Positions 18,834 through 28,436 of a stretch of DNA of 64,000 nucleotides are shown here, piece after piece. The notes below the pieces were generated by a model that searched no databases, had not been told where the DNA came from, and saw only the letters and a list, made by a program, of their open reading frames with translations. Made by a program: the position numbers and the translations under genes. The DNA is from Flammeovirga sp. EKP202 (GTDB lineage Bacteria > Bacteroidota > Bacteroidia > Cytophagales > Flammeovirgaceae): assembly GCF_014534745.1 (NCBI RefSeq), contig NZ_JACVVP010000002.1:62001-126000 (forward strand), given 5' to 3'. Position 1 is the stretch's first letter. Each line of letters opens with the position of its first letter.

Positions 18834-20165
18834 TTAGAATACAAAGATTTGAGCTTGAAGCCATACTTGGCCATAGGTCTTTGATTCGTCTGTTGCTGCT
18901 ACTGTTTTTGTAGTTGTAGTATATGATAATCTAAGGTTGGTATTGTAACCATTAAACCAATAGTTTACTCCTCCACCAAATACGGTAGTGGAATTGTACT
19001 TATTGAAGTCTGAAATACTCTCAGCATCTCCAATTTGATTACTTTCAGCATTCATGCCCTGACGCTCATAACGCAACCAAGGTTGTAATTTAAGATCCTT
19101 AAAGTAATATCCCAACTCCATGAATTGAGTATTTTGTGTTGGGATCATTGTCGCAAACGAATATTCATTTTCTGGGCTGTTTCCTCCTGAAATATAAGAG
19201 TACGCTCCGTTCAATGTCATCGAACCTAAATCACCTACAGGCATATCTAAGAATACATCAACACCTGCTGCTAAGTAATCGCCTTGAGCGTCAACACCAC
19301 CACCAATAGAAAGTGTTTTTCCTTTGCCTAAGTTTGTTCCTGAGTAATAGAAGTTTTTGTCTTCATCAAAAATATTGTACACCAAACGACCTACGGTACG
19401 GATCGGTGATGAGTTTGTACCATCAAAGCTTGTTCGGCCTGAGAAAAATCCTAAACGGTATTCTAGCTTGTTATTCGCGAAGAAACCTCTAAAATTCACC
19501 CCCAAATCTCTACCAAAGTTACCTTGTAAAGGACTATCAGGAAACAAGTTATAAGGATATTGGTAATAAGTAAAATCATTAGCCATTAAACCGGCAGCAC
19601 CCTGAAGGCCATTTCTGTTGTGTGATACCAATTGTAGACCACCAATCACTGAAAAGTAATCATTGAAGACATGCTCATACTGGCAATCCAAGATAATTGG
19701 TGTAACAGCGGCTTGTTTCCCTCCGCCAGCTGTCGTTGCACCATTGATTGGTGAAGGAATTTCAGTTTCCATAAAGAAGTTTCCCTTTTTTGTCAACTGA
19801 GCACCTACCATAATTCTTGCTCTATAGACCGCAAAGTCAGTAGACCAATTACTTGGATCTGGACCTGCTGGATCACCTCCAAAAGCATATCCATCTTGTT
19901 GGCTTCCTGCAAACATATGGATGATAGCACCTACTGAAAAAGAAGGTTTAAACTCCTCTTCTTTTTCTTTTGCAATCTTGTCTTCTGCATTACCAGCAAA
20001 GATGCTTTTGGTCTCATTTTTCTCTGCATTGATTTCTTTCAGCAATGATATATCATCATTGATACGTAAGCTTGAGGATTGTTTTGATTGTGCACTTGCA
20101 CTGTAGTTTACGAAAAAGAAAGTTAAGAGAGTTACAGTAAAAGTTAAGTAGTTGGTTTGTTTCAT
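18834..20165 (-). CDS. Outer-membrane porin preceding the urt genes
   Basis: A 443-residue protein with a signal peptide ending at about ASA-Q (residue 25), then a Glu/Lys-rich stretch (~45-75), then a beta-barrel-like C-terminal domain rich in alternating aromatic and glycine residues, ending in Phe (AQIFVF) as outer-membrane barrels do. The general pattern is that of phosphate-selective/putative porins. As first gene of the urt-ure block it probably lets urea or short amides across the outer membrane (inference from position). Confidence 0.75.
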   Translation of the reverse strand: MKQTNYLTFTVTLLTFFFVNYSASAQSKQSSSLRINDDISLLKEINAEKNETKSIFAGNAEDKIAKEKEEEFKPSFSVGAIIHMFAGSQQDGYAFGGDPAGPDPSNWSTDFAVYRARIMVGAQLTKKGNFFMETEIPSPINGATTAGGGKQAAVTPIILDCQYEHVFNDYFSVIGGLQLVSHNRNGLQGAAGLMANDFTYYQYPYNLFPDSPLQGNFGRDLGVNFRGFFANNKLEYRLGFFSGRTSFDGTNSSPIRTVGRLVYNIFDEDKNFYYSGTNLGKGKTLSIGGGVDAQGDYLAAGVDVFLDMPVGDLGSMTLNGAYSYISGGNSPENEYSFATMIPTQNTQFMELGYYFKDLKLQPWLRYERQGMNAESNQIGDAESISDFNKYNSTTVFGGGVNYWFNGYNTNLRLSYTTTTKTVAATDESKTYGQVWLQAQIFVF

Positions 20166-20189
20166 AATAATTTGTTGCTTTTAAATTAC

Positions 20190-20426
20190 TTACGTAACAA
20201 ACGTACGTATCAATATAACTTTATCCAATATTAATAACAAAAATTACGTAATAGCAACTTAAAAACATTTTAAAATCTGCTATATGGCAGTTTACATATA
20301 AATCAATTAATAATTTCAATTAAAAACCATATTCCAGTATATAATTACGTAAATTGCGATATAAATAATAAATTAATTTATATTAGCATTCAAATAAAAA
20401 GATCTATCAAAAATAAAATTACGTAA
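20190..20426. promoter_or_regulatory. Four TTACGTAA palindromes in the porin-urt/permease divergent region
   Basis: The 8-base palindrome TTACGTAA occurs at 20190-20197, 20244-20251, 20345-20352 and 20419-20426. The first and last copies share a longer inverted core, TTACTTACGTAA. From base composition about two copies would be expected in the whole window, and I noticed none elsewhere. They look like operators for one regulator controlling both directions. The regulator is not identified. Confidence 0.65.
20198..20228 (-). promoter_or_regulatory. Candidate promoter of the porin-urt-ure operon
   Basis: The minus strand carries TTG (20228-20226), a 20-base spacer and TACGTTTG (20205-20198), matching the Bacteroidota TTTG-N19-21-TAnnTTTG promoter. 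The predicted start falls near 20192, inside the first TTACGTAA palindrome, which would suit a repressor. Confidence 0.5.
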
Positions 20427-20450
20427 GTAATTAATAAATTAAACTTAAGT

Positions 20451-21095
20451 ATGCTAATGCTAACAGAAAGCCTCCCTCTATTATTTTCCGCTTTGAGTAT
20501 AGGAATCATTCACACTCTCTCAGGGCCAGACCATTATATGCCATTTGTTGCACTTGCCAAAGCAAAGAATTGGAGTACAACTAAAACATTAAATGTAGTG
20601 GCAATATGTGGAATAGGCCATGTTGTGGGATCAATTGTTTTAGGACTCTTAGGCGTTGCATTAGGATGGAGTGTTTCAAACCTTGAAATCATTGAAGGAC
20701 AAAGGGGTTCCATTGCCTCTTGGTTTTTATTGATCGCAGGAGTTTTTTATGCTGTTTATGGAATTTATACAGCGATCCAAAATAAACCTCATTCTCATGT
20801 TAACACAAAAAAGTCGCTCTCCTTTTGGGTTGTCTTCATCATATTTGCCTTTGGCCCTTGTGAACCTTTAATACCTTTATTAATGTACCCTGCTGCTCAA
20901 CTCAACCTTTATTTATTAATCGCCGTCACCTTAGTTTTTGCTACAGCCACTATAGGCACAATGCTTACAAGCGTTTACACATTATCGAAGGGGATTTCAC
21001 TAGTGCATTGGCATAAATTGGAAAGGTATAGTCATTTCATTGGAGGATTTACCATTATGATGTGTGGTGCTGGAATGGTATTTTTAGGATTATAA
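20451..21095 (+). CDS. UreH/NicO-like transmembrane protein, probable nickel permease
   Basis: A 214-residue membrane protein with about six hydrophobic segments. TM1 carries HTLSGPDHYMPF (~residues 21-32), the H-x5-DH pattern typical of nickel/cobalt permeases, and a later segment holds FGPCEPLIPLLMYP. This fits the UreH-type transmembrane family often found beside urease genes. It probably imports Ni2+ for urease. It is divergent from the porin-urt operon across a shared regulatory region. Alternative starts at Met1 and Met3 cannot be separated. Confidence 0.75.
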   Translation: MLMLTESLPLLFSALSIGIIHTLSGPDHYMPFVALAKAKNWSTTKTLNVVAICGIGHVVGSIVLGLLGVALGWSVSNLEIIEGQRGSIASWFLLIAGVFYAVYGIYTAIQNKPHSHVNTKKSLSFWVVFIIFAFGPCEPLIPLLMYPAAQLNLYLLIAVTLVFATATIGTMLTSVYTLSKGISLVHWHKLERYSHFIGGFTIMMCGAGMVFLGL

Positions 21096-21186
21096 GTCAT
21101 GTAGTTTTTATGGCATACTTCATTTTTTTACCTTTGAAGAATATTTTTTGTGTTACCTTTCATACAAAACTGATCAAAACCGACTC

Positions 21187-21846
21187 ATGTTAAAGCATAG
21201 AATATTATTAGTGGATGACCATGAAATTTTTAGAAATGGTGTAAAACAACTCGTCAACAAAGAAGAAGACTTAGAAGTTGTAGCTGAAGCTAGTAACGGG
21301 GAGGAAGCTATTCCATTGGTAGCAAGTCACCATATTGATGTTGTGATTATGGATATTTCTATGCCTAAAAAATCAGGATTAGAAGCGGCAGAGTTGTTAT
21401 TAGCAGAATCCAAAGAGACACGAATTCTATTCCTCTCTTTATATGATAGGGAAGATTATATAGTGAAAGCCGTGAAAGTTGGTGCTTGTGGGTATATCCT
21501 TAAAGATGAATCCAATAAGACGTTTTTAAAAGCGATCAGAAAAGTAGCCGCCGGAAAGTTTTATTTCTCTGGCGACACCAGTGACATTATTGTAAAAAGT
21601 ATCCGAGAAGATAAATTCAGTAGTTCTTCCAGCTCCATTAAAACTCAAAATACAATCAGTCTTTCCAAAAGGGAATCTCAAATTCTAAATCACTTAATGG
21701 AAGGCCTAGACAATAAGGAAATCTCAGAAATGCACTCCGTCAGTATTCGTACGATCGAAACACATCGATTGAATATTTTGAGAAAGTTAAGTGTTAAGAC
21801 TATTGAGCAGGCCATCGAAAAAGCAAAGAAGTTGGGGATTGTGTAA
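21187..21846 (+). CDS. NarL/FixJ-family response regulator
   Basis: A 219-residue two-domain response regulator. The receiver domain has the acidic pocket (VDDHE), phospho-acceptor Asp56 (VVIMDISMP) and Lys in YILKDES. A serine-rich linker leads to a LuxR-type helix-turn-helix (LSKRESQILNHL ... NKEISEMHSVSIRTIETHRLNIL). I start at MLKHRILLVDDHE (21187), the normal family start; the frame extends 13 codons upstream. Its kinase is not adjacent; the HisKA_3 kinase at 5227-7047 is of the right class. Confidence 0.92.
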   Translation: MLKHRILLVDDHEIFRNGVKQLVNKEEDLEVVAEASNGEEAIPLVASHHIDVVIMDISMPKKSGLEAAELLLAESKETRILFLSLYDREDYIVKAVKVGACGYILKDESNKTFLKAIRKVAAGKFYFSGDTSDIIVKSIREDKFSSSSSSIKTQNTISLSKRESQILNHLMEGLDNKEISEMHSVSIRTIETHRLNILRKLSVKTIEQAIEKAKKLGIV

Positions 21847-21878
21847 GGAAAATGCATTATCGTTCACTTTCAAATCAA

Positions 21879-21914
21879 AAGCCACTATCGCTTCACATTT
21901 GCGATAGTGGCTTT
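21879..21914. terminator. Bidirectional terminator between convergent genes
   Basis: AAGCCACTATCGC (21879-21891) pairs with GCGATAGTGGCTT (21901-21913) around a 9-nt loop, between the NarL-type regulator gene and the SpoIIE receptor gene. Confidence 0.85.
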
Positions 21915-21943
21915 CGTATTCTAGGTAGAAACTGCTACTTTTT

Positions 21944-24900
21944 TTATAGTTTAAGACCAATCACCGTAATATCGTCTCTTTGATCCTCATCACCTTGATG
22001 TCTCTGTAATAGGTGTTCCAGTTGTTCTTTCTGTTTAGACATTTCTAATTTTGAAGTGCCTTGAAGGATGCCTTCAAAAAGTTTCTTCCCGATTTTCTTT
22101 CTCAAATGATTATTTTGATCAATATAGCCATCCGTTGAGAGGTAGATTTTATCTCCTTTTTGAAGCTGAATGGAATGTGATGTAAATTTCTTCTCTTTTT
22201 TCTTCTTACTTCTACCGCCAATGGAAATATTGTCGCCCTTTAATGAGATCAATTGATTTTCCTTCGTTTTATAGAAATAAACCGTGCTTTTTGCTCCTGT
22301 AAATGTCACTTCTGTTGCACCCTCAGCATCAGAAACAACCTTTAAAAGGGCTAGGTCCATTCCGTCATCAATATCTGAATTTTCCTGTTGGAGGTAATCA
22401 ATGATAGAGGCATTCAATTTTGTAAGAATCTCTACAGTGTCATATTCTTTGTGTTCTTTGATGATTTTATTAAGAATTGAAATTCCCAACATTGACATAA
22501 AACCACCAGGAACTCCATGACCTGTACAGTCTACAGAAGCGACAAAAGTTGTGTTATCCTCTGGGATTGTCATCCAATAGAAGTCACCCGAAACAATATC
22601 TTTAGGCTTGAAAATAATGAAGTGATCCGCAAAGGCTCTTTGAAGCTTTTTAGCACTTGGAAGTAAAGCAAACTGCATTGTTTTGGCATAGCGAATACTA
22701 TCCGTCATGCGTTTATTCTTTATTTTCATGTCTGAGTTGATCGACTTCACTTGCTTGATCAAATCAGATACCTCTTCATTTTTGGTGTTGAGCTCGTCAT
22801 TCCTTTCTGAAATTAAATCATTCGTTTCAGAAAGATAATCTCTTTGTTGCTGTAACTCCTCCGCCTGTTGTTGTAATTCTTCAGATTGTTGAAGTAGCTC
22901 CTCAGACTTCTCATAAATCTCCTTCGTCCTTTCTGTTACTCTTCTTTCAAGTACCATCTCCCTCAGCTTAAAGCGTCTTACTCTCCATCGGTAAGTGAAA
23001 AATAACGCTACAAAAAATAGGACAGCAAATAAGAGTTGTATTTCCAGTCTTTCATAAAAAGAAGCTAATTTTTTGAATTCTAGCCTTACGGGCTTTTTCA
23101 GCCAAACGTTGTCCTGATTCCCCGCTGAAATCACAAAAGTATAGTCTTCAGGAGGTAGATTGGTATAAATTGCATTTTGATTTTCTTCTGCATAAATCCA
23201 ATCCTCATCAAATCCTTCTAATTTATATTTATAGGTAATTCCTTCTGGATGCAATAAACTAATACCTTCATAAGCAATCTCCAATCGGGTATTTCCTTCA
23301 GGGATTTCAAATTGATCAGCAGTATGACTTACGGTCTCACCATTGACCATCACTTTATTGATAATTACCGTTGGAGGTGTTTTTTCTACAATGATATCAT
23401 TACAATTCACAATGCTCACGCCATCATAAGTATGAAACCAAATTTCACCATTCTTTCGGACCAAGCTTCTACCATTCGCCATCACACTTTTGGATTTCAT
23501 ACCGTCTTTGGTGCTATACAGTTTTAGTTTCACTTTGTCAAGGTTTCCTCTATACACTTGGTTAAGTTCATCAATTTTCAAAGTATATACACCTACATTG
23601 CAGCTTATCCAGAAAAGGTTGTTTTTACGGTCTTCGATGATGTTAAAAACAGAGGTAATTTCTCCTTCAATTTTTCTATGATAGCTAAAAACTTTATCTC
23701 CTTCCACTCTGAAAATACCATTATTAGTACCATACCAAATCACGCCACGATGATCTTGTATTACTTTAAAAACAGGTTCAGAATTGAGTTGATGTAACTT
23801 TGTGAAATTATAAAATTTACCGTTTTTATACGTTGTAACTCCTCCTTTTGTACATATCCACAACTTCTTTTGATTGTCCTCAAAAATAGATAGGATAAAA
23901 TTATTCGTGAGCCCATCTTGTGTCGTGAAGGTTTTAAAGCGACCATCTTTCTGAAGGATGTTGAGGCCGTCAATTGTACCTACCCAAATATTGCCATAGG
24001 CATCTTCAAAAGTAAAACGAGCATAATTATTCGATAATCCGTCTTTCTTGGTATAATGAGTTACTTTTTGATAACGATCTATTTTTGTTAGTCCTCTTTT
24101 AGAGGCAATCCATGTGTTCTCTTTACTATCAACAAATACATCTTTTACACTTTTCGTTTTCAGTTGACTGTTGAACCAGTGAGGGGTAAAAGCATTATTC
24201 TGATAAACAGTAATTCCTCCATTTGTTGCCAATAGAATCTCATCATTTGAGATGCCTTCAGAGATGGAGTATACAAAATTCCCTGTAAGCCCTTGTTCTA
24301 CACCATAACTTGTAAACTGCCCTAAATTCAGTCGATAAGCACCATGCTGATAAGTACCTACCCAATAGTTGCCCTCATGATCTTCGAGGATACTACATAC
24401 GATATGTTTTCCAATTTCTTTATTCTTTGAAAAAGAGCTAATAAATTGATTAAAATATCGAGCAATACCATGGTCTGTACCAATCCATAATGCCCCTTTA
24501 GAATCTTCAAATAAAGCTGTAATGTTTTTTGATGGAAGTTGATCTATTTGATCGAAGCTACTGACTTTAAGCTCTTTATTCAGCTTTTTTAGGTAACCAC
24601 TACCACCAATCCAAAGGCTTTCATTTTGATCCAAAACCAAGGCTTTGATGTTTTTTATTTTCTTATTGTTATAATCAAATTTCTTTGTGTCGATGTTATA
24701 CCTAAACAATCCGCTCTTTTTAGTACCAATCCATAATTTGCCAGATTGATCTATTTTTAAATCTGATATTGAAGCTTTCTTTAGTACAGAAGGGATACCA
24801 CTTGAAATAATTTTATTTTTTTCGATATCAAAATAGCATAAACCCGCTGGAGTACCAATCCATAAATTTCCTTTTTGATCTTCTACAATTTCGTGGATCT

Positions 24901-25285
24901 CATTATGAATCAGCCCTTCTTTTTCAGTAAAAACTTCCCACTGATGATTACTATATTTAATCAAGCCTGCTTGAGACCCAAACCATCTAGCATTTTTGGT
25001 TTCCAGCATGTAGGTAAAACTATGTGTTGTCAACCCATCAGTATTGCCTTGATTGAGTACATGCATAGATACTCCATTATACCTAACGAGCCCATTGTAG
25101 GTACTTAACCATAAATATTTATCAGTGGTTTGGTATAAATGTAAAACGCCGTTGGTAGGCAAACCATCTTCAGAGGTCAAAGCCTCAAAGCTGTATTGAG
25201 AAAGTTCTTTTTCGTTCAGCTTAGCAAAAAGTAGATTACTTATTAGTAGTAATAAGGTTACAAGAATTGGTCTAAAAATTACCAT
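21944..25285 (-). CDS. Two-component-type propeller receptor with SpoIIE phosphatase output
   Basis: An 1113-residue membrane protein. After a signal peptide (to ~22), about 700 residues consist of repeated 'LWIGT..GL' blades (Reg_prop), forming two beta-propellers, then a Y_Y_Y immunoglobulin-like domain ('YKYKLEGFDEDW'). One TM segment (~735-757) leads to a Gln/Glu-rich coiled coil ('SEELQQQAEELQQQ') and a C-terminal PP2C/SpoIIE phosphatase (~870-1113) with GDFYWM, DCTGHGVPGGFM and the final DDITVIGL. The normal output of such receptors is a histidine kinase or regulator; here it is a Ser/Thr phosphatase, likely acting on an anti-sigma-antagonist-like partner. No such partner is nearby. Confidence 0.9.
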   Translation of the reverse strand: MVIFRPILVTLLLLISNLLFAKLNEKELSQYSFEALTSEDGLPTNGVLHLYQTTDKYLWLSTYNGLVRYNGVSMHVLNQGNTDGLTTHSFTYMLETKNARWFGSQAGLIKYSNHQWEVFTEKEGLIHNEIHEIVEDQKGNLWIGTPAGLCYFDIEKNKIISSGIPSVLKKASISDLKIDQSGKLWIGTKKSGLFRYNIDTKKFDYNNKKIKNIKALVLDQNESLWIGGSGYLKKLNKELKVSSFDQIDQLPSKNITALFEDSKGALWIGTDHGIARYFNQFISSFSKNKEIGKHIVCSILEDHEGNYWVGTYQHGAYRLNLGQFTSYGVEQGLTGNFVYSISEGISNDEILLATNGGITVYQNNAFTPHWFNSQLKTKSVKDVFVDSKENTWIASKRGLTKIDRYQKVTHYTKKDGLSNNYARFTFEDAYGNIWVGTIDGLNILQKDGRFKTFTTQDGLTNNFILSIFEDNQKKLWICTKGGVTTYKNGKFYNFTKLHQLNSEPVFKVIQDHRGVIWYGTNNGIFRVEGDKVFSYHRKIEGEITSVFNIIEDRKNNLFWISCNVGVYTLKIDELNQVYRGNLDKVKLKLYSTKDGMKSKSVMANGRSLVRKNGEIWFHTYDGVSIVNCNDIIVEKTPPTVIINKVMVNGETVSHTADQFEIPEGNTRLEIAYEGISLLHPEGITYKYKLEGFDEDWIYAEENQNAIYTNLPPEDYTFVISAGNQDNVWLKKPVRLEFKKLASFYERLEIQLLFAVLFFVALFFTYRWRVRRFKLREMVLERRVTERTKEIYEKSEELLQQSEELQQQAEELQQQRDYLSETNDLISERNDELNTKNEEVSDLIKQVKSINSDMKIKNKRMTDSIRYAKTMQFALLPSAKKLQRAFADHFIIFKPKDIVSGDFYWMTIPEDNTTFVASVDCTGHGVPGGFMSMLGISILNKIIKEHKEYDTVEILTKLNASIIDYLQQENSDIDDGMDLALLKVVSDAEGATEVTFTGAKSTVYFYKTKENQLISLKGDNISIGGRSKKKKEKKFTSHSIQLQKGDKIYLSTDGYIDQNNHLRKKIGKKLFEGILQGTSKLEMSKQKEQLEHLLQRHQGDEDQRDDITVIGLKL

Positions 25286-25744
25286 TATTTAGTCAATAGA
25301 AATATGCGAACAAATTGTCGTAATTTTATAAGTGAACCACTCATAATAATTACTCTTGTGTAAAAAAATAGAAATGTATGTTATAAAGGTGCAAAAGATA
25401 TGTAGAAGTACACTAATTCATAAATGAATATTAACAAACACATTGTTTATCAACGGTTTCATGATGTATAACATTGAGTATTTATTGCTTTTGACACTTT
25501 GAAGGAGATGAAATTTTTCGTGAACGTCCAATCGATCTTTCTATAAGATTTCTTTGATCTACTTTCAAGTCAACTTCTTCTTTATTTGTATCCTAACACA
25601 AAAACGAAGTAAAAAAGCTATAAATCCTCCCAAAAAATGGGGATAAATGAGTAATTGAACTTAGAGTGAAAATATTTTCCCCTACTCTACAGCAGCTTTA
25701 AAATATATTAGAGTATTATTCATTTAAATCAATATTCTATCACA
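25286..25744. other. 459-base intergenic region
   Basis: A divergent gap between the SpoIIE receptor and the GH30 gene. It contains a fragment of the dispersed repeat at 25558-25620. I see no clear promoter element or small gene in the remainder. Confidence 0.5.
25558..25620 (-). repeat. Dispersed repeat, right-end fragment
   Basis: On the minus strand TTTTTTACTTCGTTTTTGT, then AAGAAGAAG, then ACTTGAAAGTAGA, matching the end of copy 1 around 13345-13408. The left part of the element is absent. Confidence 0.55.
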
Positions 25745-27139
25745 ATGGCAAACAGACTAGCAGTAGTATTAGGTGTTTTTCTTTTTCCTTTTTTGGCGTA
25801 CGGACAAGGTTTCAAAGATGTAAAAATGCATTATGTCACTTTTGAGAAAGGGGAAGCAAACCCATTGAAATCTCTCCCCTTTGAAACAACAGACGAAAAC
25901 GTAAAATGGGGACATGAGATTGTACTTTACCCTAACATCGAACATCAAACGATAGAAGGAATTGGAGGCGCTTTTAATGAGATTGGAGGTGAAGCACTTT
26001 TAAGCCTACCCAAAGAGCAACAAGAAGAAGTAATGCAAAACTTATTTGCTTCTGACAAAGCTGGCTTTACATTTTGTAGAACGGCGATTGGTGCAAGTGA
26101 TTTTGGAATTGATGCTTACAGCTATTCTGAAAAAGCGGATGATTATAAAATGAAGTATTTCTCCATTGAAAGAGACCAGAAATATGTACTTCCTTATCTT
26201 CAAAAAGCGTTTGAAATTAATCCGAACTTAACACTTTTTGGTTCTCCTTGGAGTCCTCCGGCATGGATGAAAGAAAATAACTCTATGGTGGGACTTACAG
26301 AGAAAAATAATTACTTAAAAACAGACAAAAAAATCTATAAAGCGTACGCTAATTATTTTGTAAAATACATCAAAGCTTATCAACAAAATGGGGTGAGGAT
26401 TGATAGAATTTGTGTACAAAATGAAAATGATGCAAATACAAAATATCCTAGCTGTACCATGCCTCCTGCTCAGATGCTTGATTTAGCCACTAATTACATT
26501 ATTCCTACTTTCAAAAAAGAAAATATTGAGGCTGAAGTTTATGCAGGTACATTGAGAACTGCTATTAAAGCTGATATTTTGGAACTTCTTTCTTTAGAGG
26601 GAGTAAATCAATTGGCTGGTGTTGGGATACAATACACATCCCCTAATATCATTACTGACGCTGTAAGAATGCAGCCCAATTTAAAGATGTTCCATACAGA
26701 AGGTCACTGTTATAATGGTAAAAACACTGTAGAACAAGGGGCACATCGATTGGAGGAAATTGCTGACTATATCAATAGTGGTTTAACCAACTTCTGCTAT
26801 TGGAATATGATTTTAAATGAAACCACTGAAAGTGGATGGGATTGGCCTCAAAACTCATTGATCAATATTGATAGAGAAAAGAAAACGATCCAATACAATC
26901 CTGATTATAACGCTATGTATATCATCAGTCACTTCATAAAGCCGGGTGATGTACGAATTGCTTCCAACAGCAAGAAGCCATTGTTGACTGTAAAAGATAA
27001 GGAAGGCAACTTAAAAGTGTTGATTCATAATACAGACAATAAGGATGCAGTTTATCAAATTCATTTGAATGGTGAAAAGAAAAAGGTAGTACTGCCTAAA
27101 AATAGTATTACGGCAATGGTCATAAGAACACAAGCATAA
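25745..27139 (+). CDS. GH30-family glycoside hydrolase (secreted)
   Basis: A 464-residue protein with a signal peptide (to ~20, LAYGQG). The GH30 (beta/alpha)8 domain contains 'IEGIGGAFNEIGGEAL', 'FCRTAIGASDFG', 'LFGSPWSPPAWMK', the acid/base Glu227 in VQNEND, and the probable nucleophile Glu319 in MFHTEGH. A short C-terminal beta-sandwich follows. The retaining glycosidases of this family include glucosylceramidases and beta-1,6-glucanases, the latter more likely in a marine polysaccharide degrader. It is a single-gene unit with its own terminator. The substrate is inferred, not shown. Confidence 0.88.
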   Translation: MANRLAVVLGVFLFPFLAYGQGFKDVKMHYVTFEKGEANPLKSLPFETTDENVKWGHEIVLYPNIEHQTIEGIGGAFNEIGGEALLSLPKEQQEEVMQNLFASDKAGFTFCRTAIGASDFGIDAYSYSEKADDYKMKYFSIERDQKYVLPYLQKAFEINPNLTLFGSPWSPPAWMKENNSMVGLTEKNNYLKTDKKIYKAYANYFVKYIKAYQQNGVRIDRICVQNENDANTKYPSCTMPPAQMLDLATNYIIPTFKKENIEAEVYAGTLRTAIKADILELLSLEGVNQLAGVGIQYTSPNIITDAVRMQPNLKMFHTEGHCYNGKNTVEQGAHRLEEIADYINSGLTNFCYWNMILNETTESGWDWPQNSLINIDREKKTIQYNPDYNAMYIISHFIKPGDVRIASNSKKPLLTVKDKEGNLKVLIHNTDNKDAVYQIHLNGEKKKVVLPKNSITAMVIRTQA

Positions 27140-27143
27140 TAAC

Positions 27144-27177
27144 AAGGGAAGAGATAATTGATGACATCTCTTCCCTT
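27144..27177 (+). terminator. Terminator of the GH30 gene
   Basis: AAGGGAAGAGAT pairs with ATCTCTTCCCTT, followed by TTT, five bases past the stop codon. Confidence 0.85.
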
Positions 27178-27233
27178 TTTAATGTGCCTTATAAATTAAT
27201 ATTGCTATAAGACTTATATATTATCTCTTTAAA

Positions 27234-27326
27234 CTTCCTTCTTCTTCATTTTTTCCATTGCTGAAAAAACGAAGCAAAAAAAGCGAAAACGACATTCGTG
27301 TCCAATACGAAATCTCCTGATTTCTA
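27234..27326 (-). repeat. Dispersed repeat, internally deleted copy
   Basis: On the minus strand it starts with the GAAATC-AGGA-GATTTC hairpin, then a CACGAATGTCG remnant, then jumps directly to TTTTTTTGCTTCGTTTTTTCA and AAAAATGAAGAAGAAGG. About 200 bases of the full element are missing. The hairpin overlaps the stop codon of the 27324-28424 gene. Confidence 0.65.
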
Positions 27327-28424
27327 AAAGGCCTCTCCTAACGTGATATAAATCCCATTGTTTTTATCGATCAAGCTCCAAGCAAAATCAATTCGAACAT
27401 TCGCAGGGTCTTTTCTATTAATATTAAAACGAAGCCCTGTACCCAATGCAGCCTTTAGAAATTGAAGATCTGAAAGCTCATCATAAACAGTGCCTGTCCC
27501 GAAAAAAGTGGTCATTCCCAGTCTTCCTACTACATTGAAACGATACTCTGCTTGAGCCTGAATAGAATGCTGATCTCTATACCTTCCAAGGATATACCCT
27601 CTCAAAATCTGTTTTCCACCAAGCAAAGCCAATTCTGTATACGGAACATTGCCAAAAGTATTTTTTGCGACTACCTGCAGAGCCAAAACTCTTTTGCTGT
27701 CTTTTCGAAAATCAATATAACGTCGGCCATCAATTTCTACAGTCCCAAAAGCTCCTCCATTAGAGTTCAAATAAGCAGTAGCTGAAATGTCTAAATAATA
27801 ATCTTTAGTCGGGGTCAAGATGCTATTTCTTTTGTCCAACATCCACACCGGCCCAATTCCAGGATAATAACCACCTGCATTTCCTTCTAAGTGAGGTGCC
27901 GGAATATCATTATTATAACGATCTTGATAGCTGACATTAAAAATATGCATGTACCTTATTTTTAATCCGAAGAATTTCGATTGCTGATACTGTCTCAAAA
28001 TCCGTTCTTTGACTTCGAAAGAGTAATAATTGACATTGAGGTATTCCTCTGAAGAGGATTGATTTCCAATTCCATAAAATGGTTCAGGTGTGTTTTTATA
28101 TTCAATAATCCCTTTTAAAAAATATTTCTCTTGAAAGGTTAAAAATGTGTGTTCGGTTTGCAGAAAAGTATGCCCTTTGTAAGAAGTACCATAATAGAAA
28201 CTAAGATTAGAAGGGCGTGCTAAATTGTCTTTTTTATCGAATTTAAATTGATACAAACAATAAACACCTACCACTAAATCGGTACGTGGACTGTAAGTGA
28301 AAGAAGGAGAAGGAAGAATGTTGTTCTTGTATATTTTTTGAGATGTTGAGTCTGTTTGTGCCTTTACTTTTGATGTAAATAGCAAAATAGAAAGTAATAA
28401 AATATAGAGAATGCCTTTCCACAT
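27324..28424 (-). CDS. Outer-membrane beta-barrel of the BamA/surface-antigen (D15) type
   Basis: A 366-residue protein with a signal peptide (~1-22, VKAQ) and a C-terminal 16-strand-type barrel without POTRA domains. 'QILRGYILGRYRD' resembles the conserved (V/L)RGY/F loop-6 motif of BamA/TamA barrels, and the protein ends in Phe. POTRA-less bacterial surface-antigen proteins are common in Bacteroidota; their cargo is usually unknown. It lies 12 bases after the alginate-export-like gene and is probably co-transcribed. The stop codon lies inside a repeat hairpin, suggesting the 3' end was set by repeat insertion. Confidence 0.75.
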   Translation of the reverse strand: MWKGILYILLLSILLFTSKVKAQTDSTSQKIYKNNILPSPSFTYSPRTDLVVGVYCLYQFKFDKKDNLARPSNLSFYYGTSYKGHTFLQTEHTFLTFQEKYFLKGIIEYKNTPEPFYGIGNQSSSEEYLNVNYYSFEVKERILRQYQQSKFFGLKIRYMHIFNVSYQDRYNNDIPAPHLEGNAGGYYPGIGPVWMLDKRNSILTPTKDYYLDISATAYLNSNGGAFGTVEIDGRRYIDFRKDSKRVLALQVVAKNTFGNVPYTELALLGGKQILRGYILGRYRDQHSIQAQAEYRFNVVGRLGMTTFFGTGTVYDELSDLQFLKAALGTGLRFNINRKDPANVRIDFAWSLIDKNNGIYITLGEAF

Positions 28425-28436
28425 TGAGTGCTTATT

